A DNA stretch of 64,000 bases from Parapedobacter tibetensis (GCF_024704835.1 NZ_JAMXBE010000009.1:112257-176256), one strand, 5' to 3'; positions 37,333-46,739 are shown, counted from the stretch's first letter. Numbers and translations: made by a program. The notes: generated from the sequence alone by a model not told the origin.

Positions 37333-37686
37333 TTAGTTAATCAACCAGAAAAATAAGGAAGTAAGTATAGGCAAGATGAACAATATGCCTATCGCAATCA
37401 ATCCGATATAAAACCAAAATGGTGCCTTTACTTCTTGTTTCAATTGAATGAATTCTTGATTTAACTGGGGTGTAAATTCCCTTTTTCGCAATACCTGCTT
37501 GCAATGTTCACAGTGCGAAACGCCGGTTTTTCCAATCGAAAATAGTGGTATCCAAAAAAAATGTGCGTACCTGCCAACTATACTCATCAACATATTGCCG
37601 GAGTGGCAATGCTGACACTGAATTTGATTTGCATTTAGGGCTGATGTTTTCAGATGTTTGTTTTTGATGCCGTAAAAAAATATCAT
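37333..37686 (-). CDS. Small zinc-ribbon membrane protein
   Basis: A 117-residue protein with two CxxC knuckles (CQHCH near residue 24, CEHCK near 60), a motif RYAHFFWIPLFSIGKTG between them and one or two C-terminal membrane helices (about 90-115). This is the layout of the zinc_ribbon_15-type family of small Bacteroidota membrane proteins. The start at 37686 (MIFFYGIKNKHLK) is preferred because the longer frame adds 21 unmatched residues. Confidence 0.75.
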   Translation of the reverse strand: MIFFYGIKNKHLKTSALNANQIQCQHCHSGNMLMSIVGRYAHFFWIPLFSIGKTGVSHCEHCKQVLRKREFTPQLNQEFIQLKQEVKAPFWFYIGLIAIGILFILPILTSLFFWLIN

Positions 37687-37823
37687 AACTGTAGAATTTA
37701 TGAGTTCTGCCAGCAAATGTAAGTCCCTGATTGAATTTGCACCACACACTGTTATATATGCGTATGGGGTTTGTTTATATCCGTTGCCTTTCGGGGCGTG
37801 GCGTCACCCTGAGCCCGGAATCT

Positions 37824-38426
37824 TTATTTATAAACGACCATTTCTACTTTTGAGGATTTGTATTGCTTTATCGTGTAAAATAAAAAACCTCCGGTTAACA
37901 AAACACCAAGAGCTACGGTTCCCCATAACCCTAACGTCTCTGCAAGCCCTACTAAAATCCGCTTTATTCCTCTTTTGCCCCCACTAATGCTTACTGAATT
38001 CCCGTCTTCAAGGGTTTTAGCAAAGCTGATTAGGACGCCCGCTATAATTGCTACGGCCAAGGTGTATAATGCAGGCTTCAAAATCATTCGTAGCCCGCCT
38101 ACTTGTTCTGTAGTTTGTTGGAGCGGCTTTTTACTCAATATATGGTTCAATATTTCTTTGTAATCTTCAGCATTTCCTATGGAAAAACCGGCTTTACTTT
38201 TATTAAAAAACACCTGAATGATGTTTTCCTCCGGAAAGGGGACAATTTTATTAATGGCTGTATAGGCCAGCTTGAGGTGGGTGTCGAGCTTCCCCTTTTT
38301 GCCGTTTTCCAAATGAACCCTAAACGTCGTTTCATCCTCGTAGTTTTCATCTGAAGCCATGAGGGCGTCTTCTTCAAACAGTACATTTTTGTAAAAGGCG
38401 TCTTTCGAGATGATAAATTTGTTCAT
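37824..38426 (-). CDS. Membrane protein of unknown function
   Basis: A 200-residue protein. I start at MNKFIISKDAFYKNVLFEED (38426); the frame is open 35 codons further but that part lacks similarity in style. A soluble N-terminal domain (about 1-110) is followed by two membrane helices (about 120-140 and 165-190). It has a tandem isoleucine-rich lysine tail. No family recognised; it stands alone. Confidence 0.65.
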   Translation of the reverse strand: MNKFIISKDAFYKNVLFEEDALMASDENYEDETTFRVHLENGKKGKLDTHLKLAYTAINKIVPFPEENIIQVFFNKSKAGFSIGNAEDYKEILNHILSKKPLQQTTEQVGGLRMILKPALYTLAVAIIAGVLISFAKTLEDGNSVSISGGKRGIKRILVGLAETLGLWGTVALGVLLTGGFLFYTIKQYKSSKVEMVVYK

Positions 38427-38662
38427 GTCAGCTATTTTTATGGTGGTGAAATGAAAGTATGTGAAAATACAGAAAGGATGAAGCTTGTTTTTAGATTTGT
38501 CAAGGAGGGTTGGGTATTCGTAGGGAATCACTTTTTATTTGTAGCGATTAAATGTAAACCGAAAACCAACTATTGGCAAATAAGTGGTGGTGGGCTGAAG
38601 TACGGTATCATTTCGATTTTGCCGATAATGCCTGAGCTAAATCATCGCGAAAGATAACCCAC

Positions 38663-39385
38663 TCACCGATAATCCACCAAAAATCCCGACCGACCACGAA
38701 GGTCCTTCATCACTTCATCCATTTCAGGCGTACTGACAAACAAATGAAAGGTGATCTCCTCCCGCTCGCGGAGCTGGTTTTCGATGGCTGCTGCGATTTC
38801 CGGCGTCAAGGGCTGTCCAGCATCCGAACCGTCCTCCAGATCATCCGGCACCAAGGTGTCCACATCCGGCAGGTTTACCGCCAATTTGGCCACCTTGCGA
38901 TCGCCCTTGAAAAGGATGTAAAGTGTTTCGTTGCGCATGAATCCACCTTTTTCGATTATCGCTTGATTATTGAATTCGGATTTCAATCCATCGATTACCT
39001 TTCGGATATCTTCAGTTTCACCATAGCTGGTTCCGCCATAGACCATCAACACCTGCTCGTCTTCCCAATCGGTCACCAGTCCTATATCCTCGAACTGCAC
39101 ACCCGCGTAGCTGGCCAGCGGGCGACTGGTTGACATCGACCGGGTACTATAGGTGATGAAGCCTGTCATGAGCGAGTCGTCATCCAGGCGGTATTCTTCC
39201 GAGCTTACGGAAAAGTCATCGTGTGTATACCGGAATATACGTTCGTCCCGGAAAAAATGAGCGATATCCAAATCAAATTTGAAATCATCCAGCACCAAGG
39301 GTTGTTTGCCATACTCGGGGGATTGCCCGCAAGCCTGAATCAACACCATGACTAAAGCAATAAAGAATAATATATATTTCATCAT
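38663..39385 (-). CDS. Lipoprotein of unknown function
   Basis: A 240-residue protein with lipobox LIQAC (about residue 19). The mature part is acidic, beginning LVLDDFKFDLDIAHFF and ending with a helical EIAAAIENQLREREEITFH stretch. Its start overlaps the stop of the WG-like lipoprotein gene by 4 bp, so the two are translationally coupled and probably act together at the envelope. Confidence 0.72.
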   Translation of the reverse strand: MMKYILFFIALVMVLIQACGQSPEYGKQPLVLDDFKFDLDIAHFFRDERIFRYTHDDFSVSSEEYRLDDDSLMTGFITYSTRSMSTSRPLASYAGVQFEDIGLVTDWEDEQVLMVYGGTSYGETEDIRKVIDGLKSEFNNQAIIEKGGFMRNETLYILFKGDRKVAKLAVNLPDVDTLVPDDLEDGSDAGQPLTPEIAAAIENQLREREEITFHLFVSTPEMDEVMKDLRGRSGFLVDYR

Positions 39386-41016
39386 CGTCCTTCCGTGTTA
39401 AATGTTACGTTTCCCTGTCCATCTATCCTGCCGCTACGGTCATCCCTTGTACCGATAGTAACACCTCCGTCTCCGGCTTCGAATGTGGTGATTTTTTCCG
39501 GCACCTCAATCCGCTTCCCGGCCAGGGTGTAAAAGTGAAAGTATGTACGCCCGCGCAACGATGCGTTGGCAATAACGATATTCCCCTCCACATCAAACCC
39601 ATCGTACGCAAACGGGATGATTTCCCTTTTCTCCTTATCCAACAGGCCGGCATATCCATCCTCATTCTTGAATACCGCCAGTGTTTCGTTGAGCGGTGCC
39701 CAAAAGCGTATCCCTTCCGGGAAGGGGTCGAGTTTCTTCTCGCCGGTATTCAGTGAATACGTCGTCAAAACTCCATCTTTTTGCTCCACGAAGAAACCGC
39801 CGCTTTCCTCCCTGAGGCTGGTGTATTCAACCGGAATAATAATTCCGCCAAGACTATCCGCGATGCCATAATGCTGCTTCGGCCGGTCGACGAATACATG
39901 ATACCCAGCGGAAGGTTGGTTATTTCGGGCAACAAACGAGCGGGAGACTTCCTCGTATTCGGAGGCCACATACAGGTACACCTGCTCCACTGGCTGCGGA
40001 AAAGCGATGCGGTAGGTTTTGGACACAGCCCCCAAAAGGTCGGCATAGGTATCGGTCCACCCCTTCATCACGTCGATCTGGGCATCGACATCCTCTACAT
40101 CCGCGTTTCCCTGATCATTGAATGTCTCCTGAAACGCCACCAGCTTATTCAGCCAAACAAATGTACTATCCGAAACATTATCGAGCTGTTCCATTACCGT
40201 CTCACCATCGGCAGACGCCAACAGGGATTGCAATTGACTGACGGCCGCCAGGCGATCGGGATGCACACCGATGACCGGAAACCCGGAATAACTGTTATTG
40301 TCTACCAAGGTACCGTCTGCCATCACACCGTGATTATCGATCATGGCATTTGCCAGATCAATCGGCAGAGCAAACTCCACACTATGGGCAGTCACTTCCT
40401 CCAAATCAACGGTATCCCCTTTATACACCACGGGCTCCCGCTGGTTGATATCGATGACCAACGTATCAAACCTTACCGGGAACTTATAGGTGGCTTCCAC
40501 AAGTACACTATCGGCGCGCCGGAGTGCCAGATCCGTAGGCGCCACCGCCTTGCCCCCATGAAAAATCTCCTTGATGTGGTATTGGATGTCCTCCTCGTTA
40601 ACCCATTGGAAACCTCGCTCCTCATTCCCACTACCAAAAGCGAAGCCCGATTCGGGCAGTGCATATTGCTGCACCAAAGACAATTGCCGATCCGGGGCCA
40701 GAAAATCGTGCTTCAAGGTATCCCTATCCTGCAATTGGAAGGCCGATGCGGTATCCACCGTTGGAGTGCCTCCGCTTCCGCTGGATAAATCGAGCGAGAA
40801 GCCGAAATAATAAGTCATCGTTTTAACCGAATCGACCAACAGTTCCAACTGTTTGGCATCCGCCTGTGCCTGTTTTTCGCGTTCACTGCCGGACAGCTTT
40901 TGCAAGCTGGCCACGTAAGCACTTTTGGATTCCGTATCTAAGATGTTCTCCTGCGAGCAGGAAGATAGCGTCATGGCCGTCATACTTCCCAATATTAAAT
41001 AGGTAAAACGCATCAT
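39382..41016 (-). CDS. Lipoprotein with WG-like repeats
   Basis: About 544 residues from the ATG at 41016 (MMRFTYLILG, lipobox LSSC); a start at 41028 is also possible, while the longer frame to 41139 overlaps the MORN gene. The C-terminal third carries WG-like repeats (HYGIADSLGGIIIPVEYTSL, GYAGLLDKEKREIIPFAYDG), a beta-propeller-like fold of unknown partner. The N-terminal two thirds are helical with no recognised domain. It lies between the MORN protein and a coupled lipoprotein. Confidence 0.72.
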   Translation of the reverse strand: MMRFTYLILGSMTAMTLSSCSQENILDTESKSAYVASLQKLSGSEREKQAQADAKQLELLVDSVKTMTYYFGFSLDLSSGSGGTPTVDTASAFQLQDRDTLKHDFLAPDRQLSLVQQYALPESGFAFGSGNEERGFQWVNEEDIQYHIKEIFHGGKAVAPTDLALRRADSVLVEATYKFPVRFDTLVIDINQREPVVYKGDTVDLEEVTAHSVEFALPIDLANAMIDNHGVMADGTLVDNNSYSGFPVIGVHPDRLAAVSQLQSLLASADGETVMEQLDNVSDSTFVWLNKLVAFQETFNDQGNADVEDVDAQIDVMKGWTDTYADLLGAVSKTYRIAFPQPVEQVYLYVASEYEEVSRSFVARNNQPSAGYHVFVDRPKQHYGIADSLGGIIIPVEYTSLREESGGFFVEQKDGVLTTYSLNTGEKKLDPFPEGIRFWAPLNETLAVFKNEDGYAGLLDKEKREIIPFAYDGFDVEGNIVIANASLRGRTYFHFYTLAGKRIEVPEKITTFEAGDGGVTIGTRDDRSGRIDGQGNVTFNTEGR

Positions 41017-41050
41017 CGTGTATATCATTCCATTAACGGGTTCCGCTGAA

Positions 41051-42553
41051 TTAGTTGCTTTTTCCTTGATCATAATCTTCTGTAAACCTAACCTTTCCAT
41101 CGGCATTATAGCGCACCGACTTGCCGTGTTTGATGCCATCCTTCCAACGGATCTCCCATTTCTTCAATCCGCTTGGATATTCAGCTTCGTAATAATACTC
41201 CACCCATAACCCGTCTTTTTTCGAGTAACGGCCGCCGTATTCGTCGGTGACGATCTTAAAGGCTCCCTCTTCCCGGAGGCGCCCGTCATGATACAGTATA
41301 TACTTCCCCGCTTCCATCCCGTCCTCAAACTGCTGTACACGTCGCAGTTTACCTTGGGTGTACGACTTCCACTCCCCTTGTTTCTTGTCGTGATCGTACG
41401 TCCCTTCTTCCACCAGCTGACCATCGGAATCATAGCGCCGATAAGGGCCCGATTTGGCAAATTCGTTGTCATCACCCCATTCATCCACCACATACTCCTT
41501 TTCGCTGTAGGTGGTCAATTCTTCTAGCTGTCCGTTTTCGAAATGCCGCTTATCCTCCCCGATGAACGCATTGTTCCGATAAGTTGCGTCCCGCTTGGTG
41601 TTGCCATTGGCATACCAACTGGTCGATTTCCCCTGCTTTCTGCCCGTTTGGTCGTACCGGATGTCCTCGGCTTGCTGACCGTTTTCATAAAAGCGCTGGT
41701 AACGGCCGATGTGGGCGCGGTTTCCTTCATCGCTGTACGTTCCTTTTTCCAGGAGCTTCCCATTCGGGTGGTACGATTCGAAATCGCCCGATAGCGTGCC
41801 ATTCTTATAGTGTGTCCATCCGGCCAGAGTACCATCCTCAAACCACGACTCCCATTTCCCAAAGGCATCTCCTGCCTCGTTGTATTGCCCCTTTTTGCTG
41901 GCTTGCCCATTCGCATGGTAGGCCGTGGTGGTTCCAGCTTTCTGCCCCATCCGATATTCCACGTCCACCATGGGCTTACCATCGGGATAATATTCATGGT
42001 ACATGCCATGTTTTACATTGTTTCGGTACGTGCACGAAGACGACAACCATCCACGCTCGTCGTATGTTTCGCGCAGTTCCGCCCCCCCCTTATTAAAGCG
42101 GACTTTTTCTATCGGAGCAGGTTTGAAATCGGTAGCCATACTCGTCTTGTAGCGTACCCATTCGCCCTGCGGCAGCCCATCTTCGTAGTATTCCTCCCGT
42201 TCCAGGTACACGGCATCGTTCCTGTCATAGGGCATGCTGTAATACCGCCAGGTTTTGTCCTTCTGGCTGGTTTTATAGACCCCTTCGGTCACGCATTTTC
42301 CATACCGGTATTTTTTGTATGAACCCTCCAGCATACCTTTGCTGAAGTGGGCCAGCTCGTATGCATCGTCTGATTGTATGAATTTATAAGCTCCGGACAA
42401 GGGTTGATCGGTACCCACATGAACATACAACAGGCTATCGCCGTTCTTTTTGTGATCAACAAGCGAGGCCGACATCACCTCCTGGGCGGCAACAGGCTTC
42501 GGCACACCGGCAAGCGTCCCCATTCCCAGCAACAAAACCAATAGCTTCTTCAT
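41051..42553 (-). CDS. Secreted MORN-repeat protein
   Basis: A 500-residue protein with signal peptide (ending AGVPKPVAAQ) and at least twelve MORN_2-type repeats over residues 50-495, such as HANGQASKKGQYNEAGDAFG, HPNGKLLEKGTYSDEG and DSDGQLVEEGTYDHDKKQGE. These beta-hairpins form elongated surfaces. Related YwqK-type proteins are annotated as antitoxins in some genomes, but there is no toxin beside it and the export signal argues against that role here. Confidence 0.85.
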   Translation of the reverse strand: MKKLLVLLLGMGTLAGVPKPVAAQEVMSASLVDHKKNGDSLLYVHVGTDQPLSGAYKFIQSDDAYELAHFSKGMLEGSYKKYRYGKCVTEGVYKTSQKDKTWRYYSMPYDRNDAVYLEREEYYEDGLPQGEWVRYKTSMATDFKPAPIEKVRFNKGGAELRETYDERGWLSSSCTYRNNVKHGMYHEYYPDGKPMVDVEYRMGQKAGTTTAYHANGQASKKGQYNEAGDAFGKWESWFEDGTLAGWTHYKNGTLSGDFESYHPNGKLLEKGTYSDEGNRAHIGRYQRFYENGQQAEDIRYDQTGRKQGKSTSWYANGNTKRDATYRNNAFIGEDKRHFENGQLEELTTYSEKEYVVDEWGDDNEFAKSGPYRRYDSDGQLVEEGTYDHDKKQGEWKSYTQGKLRRVQQFEDGMEAGKYILYHDGRLREEGAFKIVTDEYGGRYSKKDGLWVEYYYEAEYPSGLKKWEIRWKDGIKHGKSVRYNADGKVRFTEDYDQGKSN

Positions 42554-42803
42554 AACGTTCGTCTAACGCCGCTAAAATAGGTATTCGCTGAGCACTTCGA
42601 TAAACCCTATTTCAAATCCGTACCCTTTTGTTTAGGAAGCGTGTACAATACTGCCTGGAGACAGTGCAAGCGAAAAACGCTTATCAAGTATAACCTAACG
42701 GATATAAACTGCGTCTAAACCTGATAAAATAAAGCTTCTACATTTATTTACCGACTCATCAATGACATTTTAGCACAGGAAAGCACATGTAACAAGACAA
42801 TAA

Positions 42804-43238
42804 ATGAAAAAAACCTTCTTACTAACTTCCGGCTGTTATATCCTTTGCGTGGTGCAGGCCTACCTCAGCATGCTCCCGATGAGCGAAGAACCATCTTCGA
42901 CCTGTTGGAATTGCTCGTTGTTGCGCGAGGTGTTAGTACTGAGCGTCTGCATCATTTGTATTCCGCTGGTTGTCTTGCTGGTCCGCAAAATAGAAACGCG
43001 TAGCCGCCTGGTATTTTCGCTCGTGTGTTTTGCAGCGGTTTGTTCTTTTGTTGATTATTCCGTGTACGTTTCCCGGGTAGCATCGTGGAGTACGTTTACA
43101 TTTCGGGAAGAATTGGCTGGAACGTTCGGGCATGCGTTTCCATATATCTTGGCAAGTGCGCTCTTGAGCCTGCCCTTATTTCAGTATCTTCGCCCAAAAC
43201 TCGACGATACCGACAACCAAAAGCAACCCCAGCACTAA
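42804..43238 (+). CDS. Four-helix membrane protein of unknown function
   Basis: A 144-residue protein with hydrophobic segments at about 4-22, 42-62, 70-88 and 108-128 and a charged tail (RPKLDDTDNQKQPQH). Two cysteines (CWNC) lie in the first outer loop. It is a lone plus-strand gene inside a minus-strand run. Its last 63 bp overlap a convergent small frame. No family recognised. Confidence 0.65.
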   Translation: MKKTFLLTSGCYILCVVQAYLSMLPMSEEPSSTCWNCSLLREVLVLSVCIICIPLVVLLVRKIETRSRLVFSLVCFAAVCSFVDYSVYVSRVASWSTFTFREELAGTFGHAFPYILASALLSLPLFQYLRPKLDDTDNQKQPQH

Positions 43239-43364
43239 CCACCAGTTCTCTATCCCGTGCCTGTCCTGTTGTAATACTGCGGGGGTATGGGTTATCCGGC
43301 AACTGCTAAGCGCAACCGTTAGCAAGAACATCAGTTTTCCACCTACTTTCTGCACAGAAATCAT
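43176..43364 (-). CDS. Possible small lipoprotein with C-terminal membrane helix, 62 residues
   Basis: A frame starting 20 bp after the FG-GAP-like gene and on the same strand. It has a signal with lipobox LSSC (about residue 22), a short loop and a second helix (ENWWLVLGLLLVVGIVEF). The two well-formed hydrophobic segments support it. The 3' 63 bp overlap the convergent 144-residue gene, so one of the two may be chance. Confidence 0.45.
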   Translation of the reverse strand: MISVQKVGGKLMFLLTVALSSCRITHTPAVLQQDRHGIENWWLVLGLLLVVGIVEFWAKILK

Positions 43365-43384
43365 CTTTTGATAAAGTAATCTAA

Positions 43385-44101
43385 TTATAGCTCAAGCAGT
43401 TCAAAATACGTCTCGGCACTGCAATTCTCCAAGATATAAAATGGATCGACGCGAATTTCACTCCACACGGTTTCCGGGTTGTTTTCGGCTTCATCAAACA
43501 GGTTACCTCCCGAGGTTTCGCTTTTCCTGCCGGTGGAGAAATTGATGCTGATACCGTGTTCATCTCCCGATGCGCGGTGGTATTCGTTGTGATCAAAACC
43601 GATCAATTCGAAACGGCTCTTCTGGTACCTGAAGGTATAACCGGCTTGGTTTACGTAATAAGACCCGCAGCTCAACCAATAGTTGAAGAAGATTTTCAGG
43701 CTCCCATTGCTGATTTCGATACCGCCGCTTTCCATCAGCGGATCAGCTAAGCAGGGACTGTCTTCCGTGTTTTGGGAAGGGATGAAACCTATGGTATTTT
43801 TCCCGCCGAGTGTGTAGCCAGTGTCCGTTTTTAACAGTACCAGCAACATCCTCGGATTCAGGTTCAGGGTATCGACGTCCAATCCGTCATTCGGTTTGAA
43901 ATTTTCGGGGTTGGTGTCTTCGATCACCAGGACGAGGTCGTCCATTCCGTCATGATTCAGGTCGCCCCGTTCATCCAGAAGGATCTTCCATCCCTCTGGG
44001 ATAAAGTCGTCCGGATGCCCGGATCGATCGGGGATGTGTTGCGTGAACCCATCGTAATGCGTGAGTATCGCCATCAATAATACCACCAATTTTTTCGACA
44101 T
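43385..44101 (-). CDS. Secreted protein with FG-GAP/VCBS-like calcium motif
   Basis: A 238-residue protein with signal peptide (MSKKLVVLLMAILTHYDGF). GDLNHDGMDDLVLVIED (about 46-62) is an FG-GAP-like calcium-binding strand motif seen in many secreted Bacteroidota proteins that report a numeric quantity. A beta-rich part with SLKIFFNYWLSCGSYYVNQ follows. The exact function is unknown. Confidence 0.7.
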   Translation of the reverse strand: MSKKLVVLLMAILTHYDGFTQHIPDRSGHPDDFIPEGWKILLDERGDLNHDGMDDLVLVIEDTNPENFKPNDGLDVDTLNLNPRMLLVLLKTDTGYTLGGKNTIGFIPSQNTEDSPCLADPLMESGGIEISNGSLKIFFNYWLSCGSYYVNQAGYTFRYQKSRFELIGFDHNEYHRASGDEHGISINFSTGRKSETSGGNLFDEAENNPETVWSEIRVDPFYILENCSAETYFELLEL

Positions 44102-44133
44102 GTTAGCTTGCTATAAGATCACTGTATTAACGT

Positions 44134-44448
44134 TTAATATACCATTAAATATTGCCAAACAAGATAAGTCGATGTACAGATCCAATAGCAGATTAAGGTT
44201 AGTGGTCTACGGTGCCTCACCATTTGCCTAGCAGACAGCATCATTCCGATGCCGAGCCAACCAGCAATTCCTATATGGTAATAAATATAGAACGACTGGC
44301 TTCTGTAATACCACGGTAGCCATGCTATTCCAAAAGGGTAAGCTTCCGGATCCTGACAAGCACGCCACATATCCTGTAGGGTCACCAGCAGAAAAAGAAC
44401 CAATACCGTCATGCCGATATACCGTAGGAAATATGCGAACAGCTTCAT
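44134..44448 (-). CDS. Three-helix membrane protein of unknown function
   Basis: A 104-residue hydrophobic protein with segments at about 5-24, 55-72 and 80-102, rich in tryptophan and tyrosine (WLPWYYRSQSFYIYYHIG). It lies between two secreted-protein genes on the same strand, with gaps of 32 and 25 bp. No family recognised. Confidence 0.6.
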   Translation of the reverse strand: MKLFAYFLRYIGMTVLVLFLLVTLQDMWRACQDPEAYPFGIAWLPWYYRSQSFYIYYHIGIAGWLGIGMMLSARQMVRHRRPLTLICYWICTSTYLVWQYLMVY

Positions 44449-44473
44449 CCCAAATCCGTTTCTTTTGAAACCC

Positions 44474-45454
44474 TTAATTGCCCGAAGCAGGCATGACGCT
44501 CTCCACCACCAGCTCTTCCTTTTCTTCTTTGATCAGCTTCCCGTCCGGAGTGTAGGTGCGATGTATCAGCTGGTGCGGCTTCGGATCGTTGTAACCATCT
44601 TTCGTCCATAATTCATAATCGACCTTCCCATTTTGATGTAGGTAGCGTTCCACCGAACCGTTGTAATGCGACACGGTATCGCCCGCAACTTCTGGTTCCA
44701 TCACGTAAAACACCGTCACTTCGTGGTAAAAGCGTCCTTTTTCACTGAATCGCTTGGTGATGACTTCCCGTTCGGTCGACGAAATCCGCTTTTCATACCG
44801 GTGCGTTTCCAGCATGCCTTGCTCATTATAGGTTTTTTTAGCCTTTTTTATCCCGTCGTCCTCCACGCGGAGTATCCCTTCGGTATCGTATTCGTTGATT
44901 ACTTCATTGTCATAGGGTTTGGCTTCCGAAAAATTGGGGAACGAGGCTTCATCCAGGTAAACCGTCCGCTCCCTGATCCATCCGTTCATACAGTCCCTTG
45001 AGCGCACGAACTGCGTGAGGTTTACAAAATCGGTCTTCATTACCACATTCCCATCGTCGTCATAAAACTTGGTATACAACAGCTGCCCCCGGTCATAACC
45101 AAACCGGGCAACCACTTTTCCCTCATCTGTACGTTCCACTGCTTCCCCATCATAACAGCCATCGTCCACCTGCACAGTGGTGATGTACATGGTCCGATGG
45201 ATTTCCATCAGACCATGAGGAATACCCGATTGTCCGATCTCCAGACGCATTCGGATAGACACATCCAGCTCAACGTCATATTTGCCGGCGGCCAGCAACG
45301 AACTATCCGAACGGCGTATATCCAAACAGCGTATATCCAAACAACTGTCCATTGTTACCATTACCTCTTCACGCAGGAGCTTGGTGTATTCCTGGCCAAA
45401 ACCTATATTACAATCTGTGATGATCATCAAAATCATCAGTATTAATATCCGCAT
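44474..45454 (-). CDS. Secreted protein with repeat-like C-terminal half
   Basis: A 326-residue protein with signal peptide (MRILILMILMIITDCNIGFG). The C-terminal half has MORN/YD-like short repeats (NEYDTEGILRVEDDG, TYNEQGMLETHRYEK, HQNGKVDYELWTKDG, TYTPDGKLIKEEKEE). Near the N-terminus CLDIR occurs twice in a row, from a 15-bp tandem duplication at 45315-45344. The next gene begins 12 bp upstream on the same strand. Function unknown. Confidence 0.72.
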   Translation of the reverse strand: MRILILMILMIITDCNIGFGQEYTKLLREEVMVTMDSCLDIRCLDIRRSDSSLLAAGKYDVELDVSIRMRLEIGQSGIPHGLMEIHRTMYITTVQVDDGCYDGEAVERTDEGKVVARFGYDRGQLLYTKFYDDDGNVVMKTDFVNLTQFVRSRDCMNGWIRERTVYLDEASFPNFSEAKPYDNEVINEYDTEGILRVEDDGIKKAKKTYNEQGMLETHRYEKRISSTEREVITKRFSEKGRFYHEVTVFYVMEPEVAGDTVSHYNGSVERYLHQNGKVDYELWTKDGYNDPKPHQLIHRTYTPDGKLIKEEKEELVVESVMPASGN

Positions 45455-45466
45455 AGCTATAATACG

Positions 45467-45781
45467 TTAAATAATCACCTGTAACATGTCCCTATAGTAC
45501 AAATAATAAAGTTCCCTGATCTTCATCACTACCCCGCTTTTGTCGGCAATGCGCCCTCCCTCCAGCCAATGCTCCATATCCCCCACCCGTACGACCGCCT
45601 TTCGGGCCGAAAAGTCTTCGAACAGCAGCGATTGGCCATCCATGGAAAAGAACAGCGCTTCACCCCGGAAGAGGATTTTCATCCGGTACAATGTCCCGTC
45701 CGATTCGAACACATGTACCTTACCCCCCGGGCTATTCAGTTCCCTCACTAGTTCAAGTTTTTCTTCCCTGTTCATTTCCAC
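45467..45781 (-). CDS. Small cytoplasmic protein of unknown function
   Basis: A 104-residue soluble protein, starting MEMNREEKLELVRELNSPGG, with beta strands containing FEDFSARKAVVRVGDMEHWL and an aromatic C-terminus. There is no signal or membrane helix. It is the first gene of the run 45781 to 44134 and may be co-transcribed with the secreted protein 12 bp downstream. Confidence 0.6.
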   Translation of the reverse strand: MEMNREEKLELVRELNSPGGKVHVFESDGTLYRMKILFRGEALFFSMDGQSLLFEDFSARKAVVRVGDMEHWLEGGRIADKSGVVMKIRELYYLYYRDMLQVII

Positions 45782-45932
45782 GTTGTATGTTTCTGCTGCT
45801 TCCGTGTCCGCTTGTAAACGTAAACGTATCTGATTGTATCCCCAAATCTACTATGGCTTACCTTCATAGCCAAGCGGATTCAGCGGATAGTCTAGGAAAT
45901 TTCATTATCCGCAGGCAGTACGTTAGGAAGTG

Positions 45933-45969
45933 TTATGGGCAGACGGTGCATCGGATTTATTACCTTTGA
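45933..45969 (+). promoter_or_regulatory. Putative promoter for the DinB-like gene
   Basis: TACCTTTGA (45961-45969) is a perfect -7 element; the -33 part (TTATG near 45933) is poor. Its position places the transcript start after the upstream in-frame ATG at 45935 and so supports the start at 45998. Confidence 0.45.
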
Positions 45970-45997
45970 CAAAAAAATGAATAAACACCACGAAATC

Positions 45998-46525
45998 ATG
46001 TCAAAATACACGGTACTTCTTTTGTTATTGATCTCCCCCCTACTGTCTTCCAAAAGTTTTGCACAGCAAAGCGATGCTGCCGCAACAGAATTGGAAACCA
46101 AATGGCAGAACTTGAAGGCTTACGCCCTGGAAATTGCCGAAGTGATGCCGGCGGAGTTTTATACATTCAAGCCCACGCCGGAACAAATGACCTTCCAAAG
46201 TCAGCTCACACACATGGCCAGGAATATCGAAAAGCTGTCATATAGCTATCTATTGCCGGATGAACAGCCGGACGAATCGGACATGATCCTCGATGGCAAA
46301 GCTACCATCGTCCAGATATTGGGCGATGCGTTTGATGTGGGATCGCGGGCGCACCAGCGCCTATCCGAACAAGAACTGGACGAAAAGGTATCCTTTTTTG
46401 CCGGACCGATGACCAAACGGCAGATCCGCGAGTTGCTGCATGCCCACCAAACCCATCATTTGGGCCAACTCATCGTCTACCTAAGGCTGAAAGGCATCGA
46501 ACCGCCGAAGTATGTAGGTTGGTAA
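45998..46525 (+). CDS. DinB-superfamily protein with signal peptide
   Basis: A 175-residue protein. The start at 45998 gives a clean signal peptide (MSKYTVLLLLLISPLLSS, then FAQQ) and lies downstream of the promoter. The mature part is a four-helix DinB fold with the metal-binding histidine pattern: H in LTHMARNIEKL, H in RAHQRL and the C-terminal HAHQTHHLGQLIVYLRLKG. Most DinB proteins are cytoplasmic thiol or metal enzymes; an exported one is fairly common in Bacteroidota. The tail IEPPKYVGW is family-typical. Confidence 0.88.
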   Translation: MSKYTVLLLLLISPLLSSKSFAQQSDAAATELETKWQNLKAYALEIAEVMPAEFYTFKPTPEQMTFQSQLTHMARNIEKLSYSYLLPDEQPDESDMILDGKATIVQILGDAFDVGSRAHQRLSEQELDEKVSFFAGPMTKRQIRELLHAHQTHHLGQLIVYLRLKGIEPPKYVGW

Positions 46526-46739
46526 GGTTATAATTGACGTTGGCTCCTGTATCTTCATAGGCACTTAACACATTGGGGTTGGAAAGAATCGTATTCCCCT
46601 TGCGGTCCTTCAATTCCAGCGAAAAAGCCGGAAATGCCTTTTCGTTTTCCACGGTTAATCCGTCAAATGGATTCAGCAATATTAGACGGAACCCAGGATT
46701 CATATCCGTAGCATGTGGGTTAGTATTCGTGTTTATAGT
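46526..46739 (-). pseudogene. Truncated gene fragment of unknown family
   Basis: Downstream of the SWIM stub, and in the same frame, runs a stretch with protein-like composition (LILLNPFDGLTVENEKAFPA, FSLELKDRKGNTILSNPN, VLSAYEDTGANV) that ends abruptly at the 3' end of the DinB gene. No start of its own other than an internal ATG at 46703 is seen. I take it as the broken end of a gene whose identity I do not recognise. Confidence 0.4.

Noticed and set aside
41051-42553. MORN protein as a YwqK-type antitoxin
   Set aside because: It has an export signal and no adjacent toxin gene.
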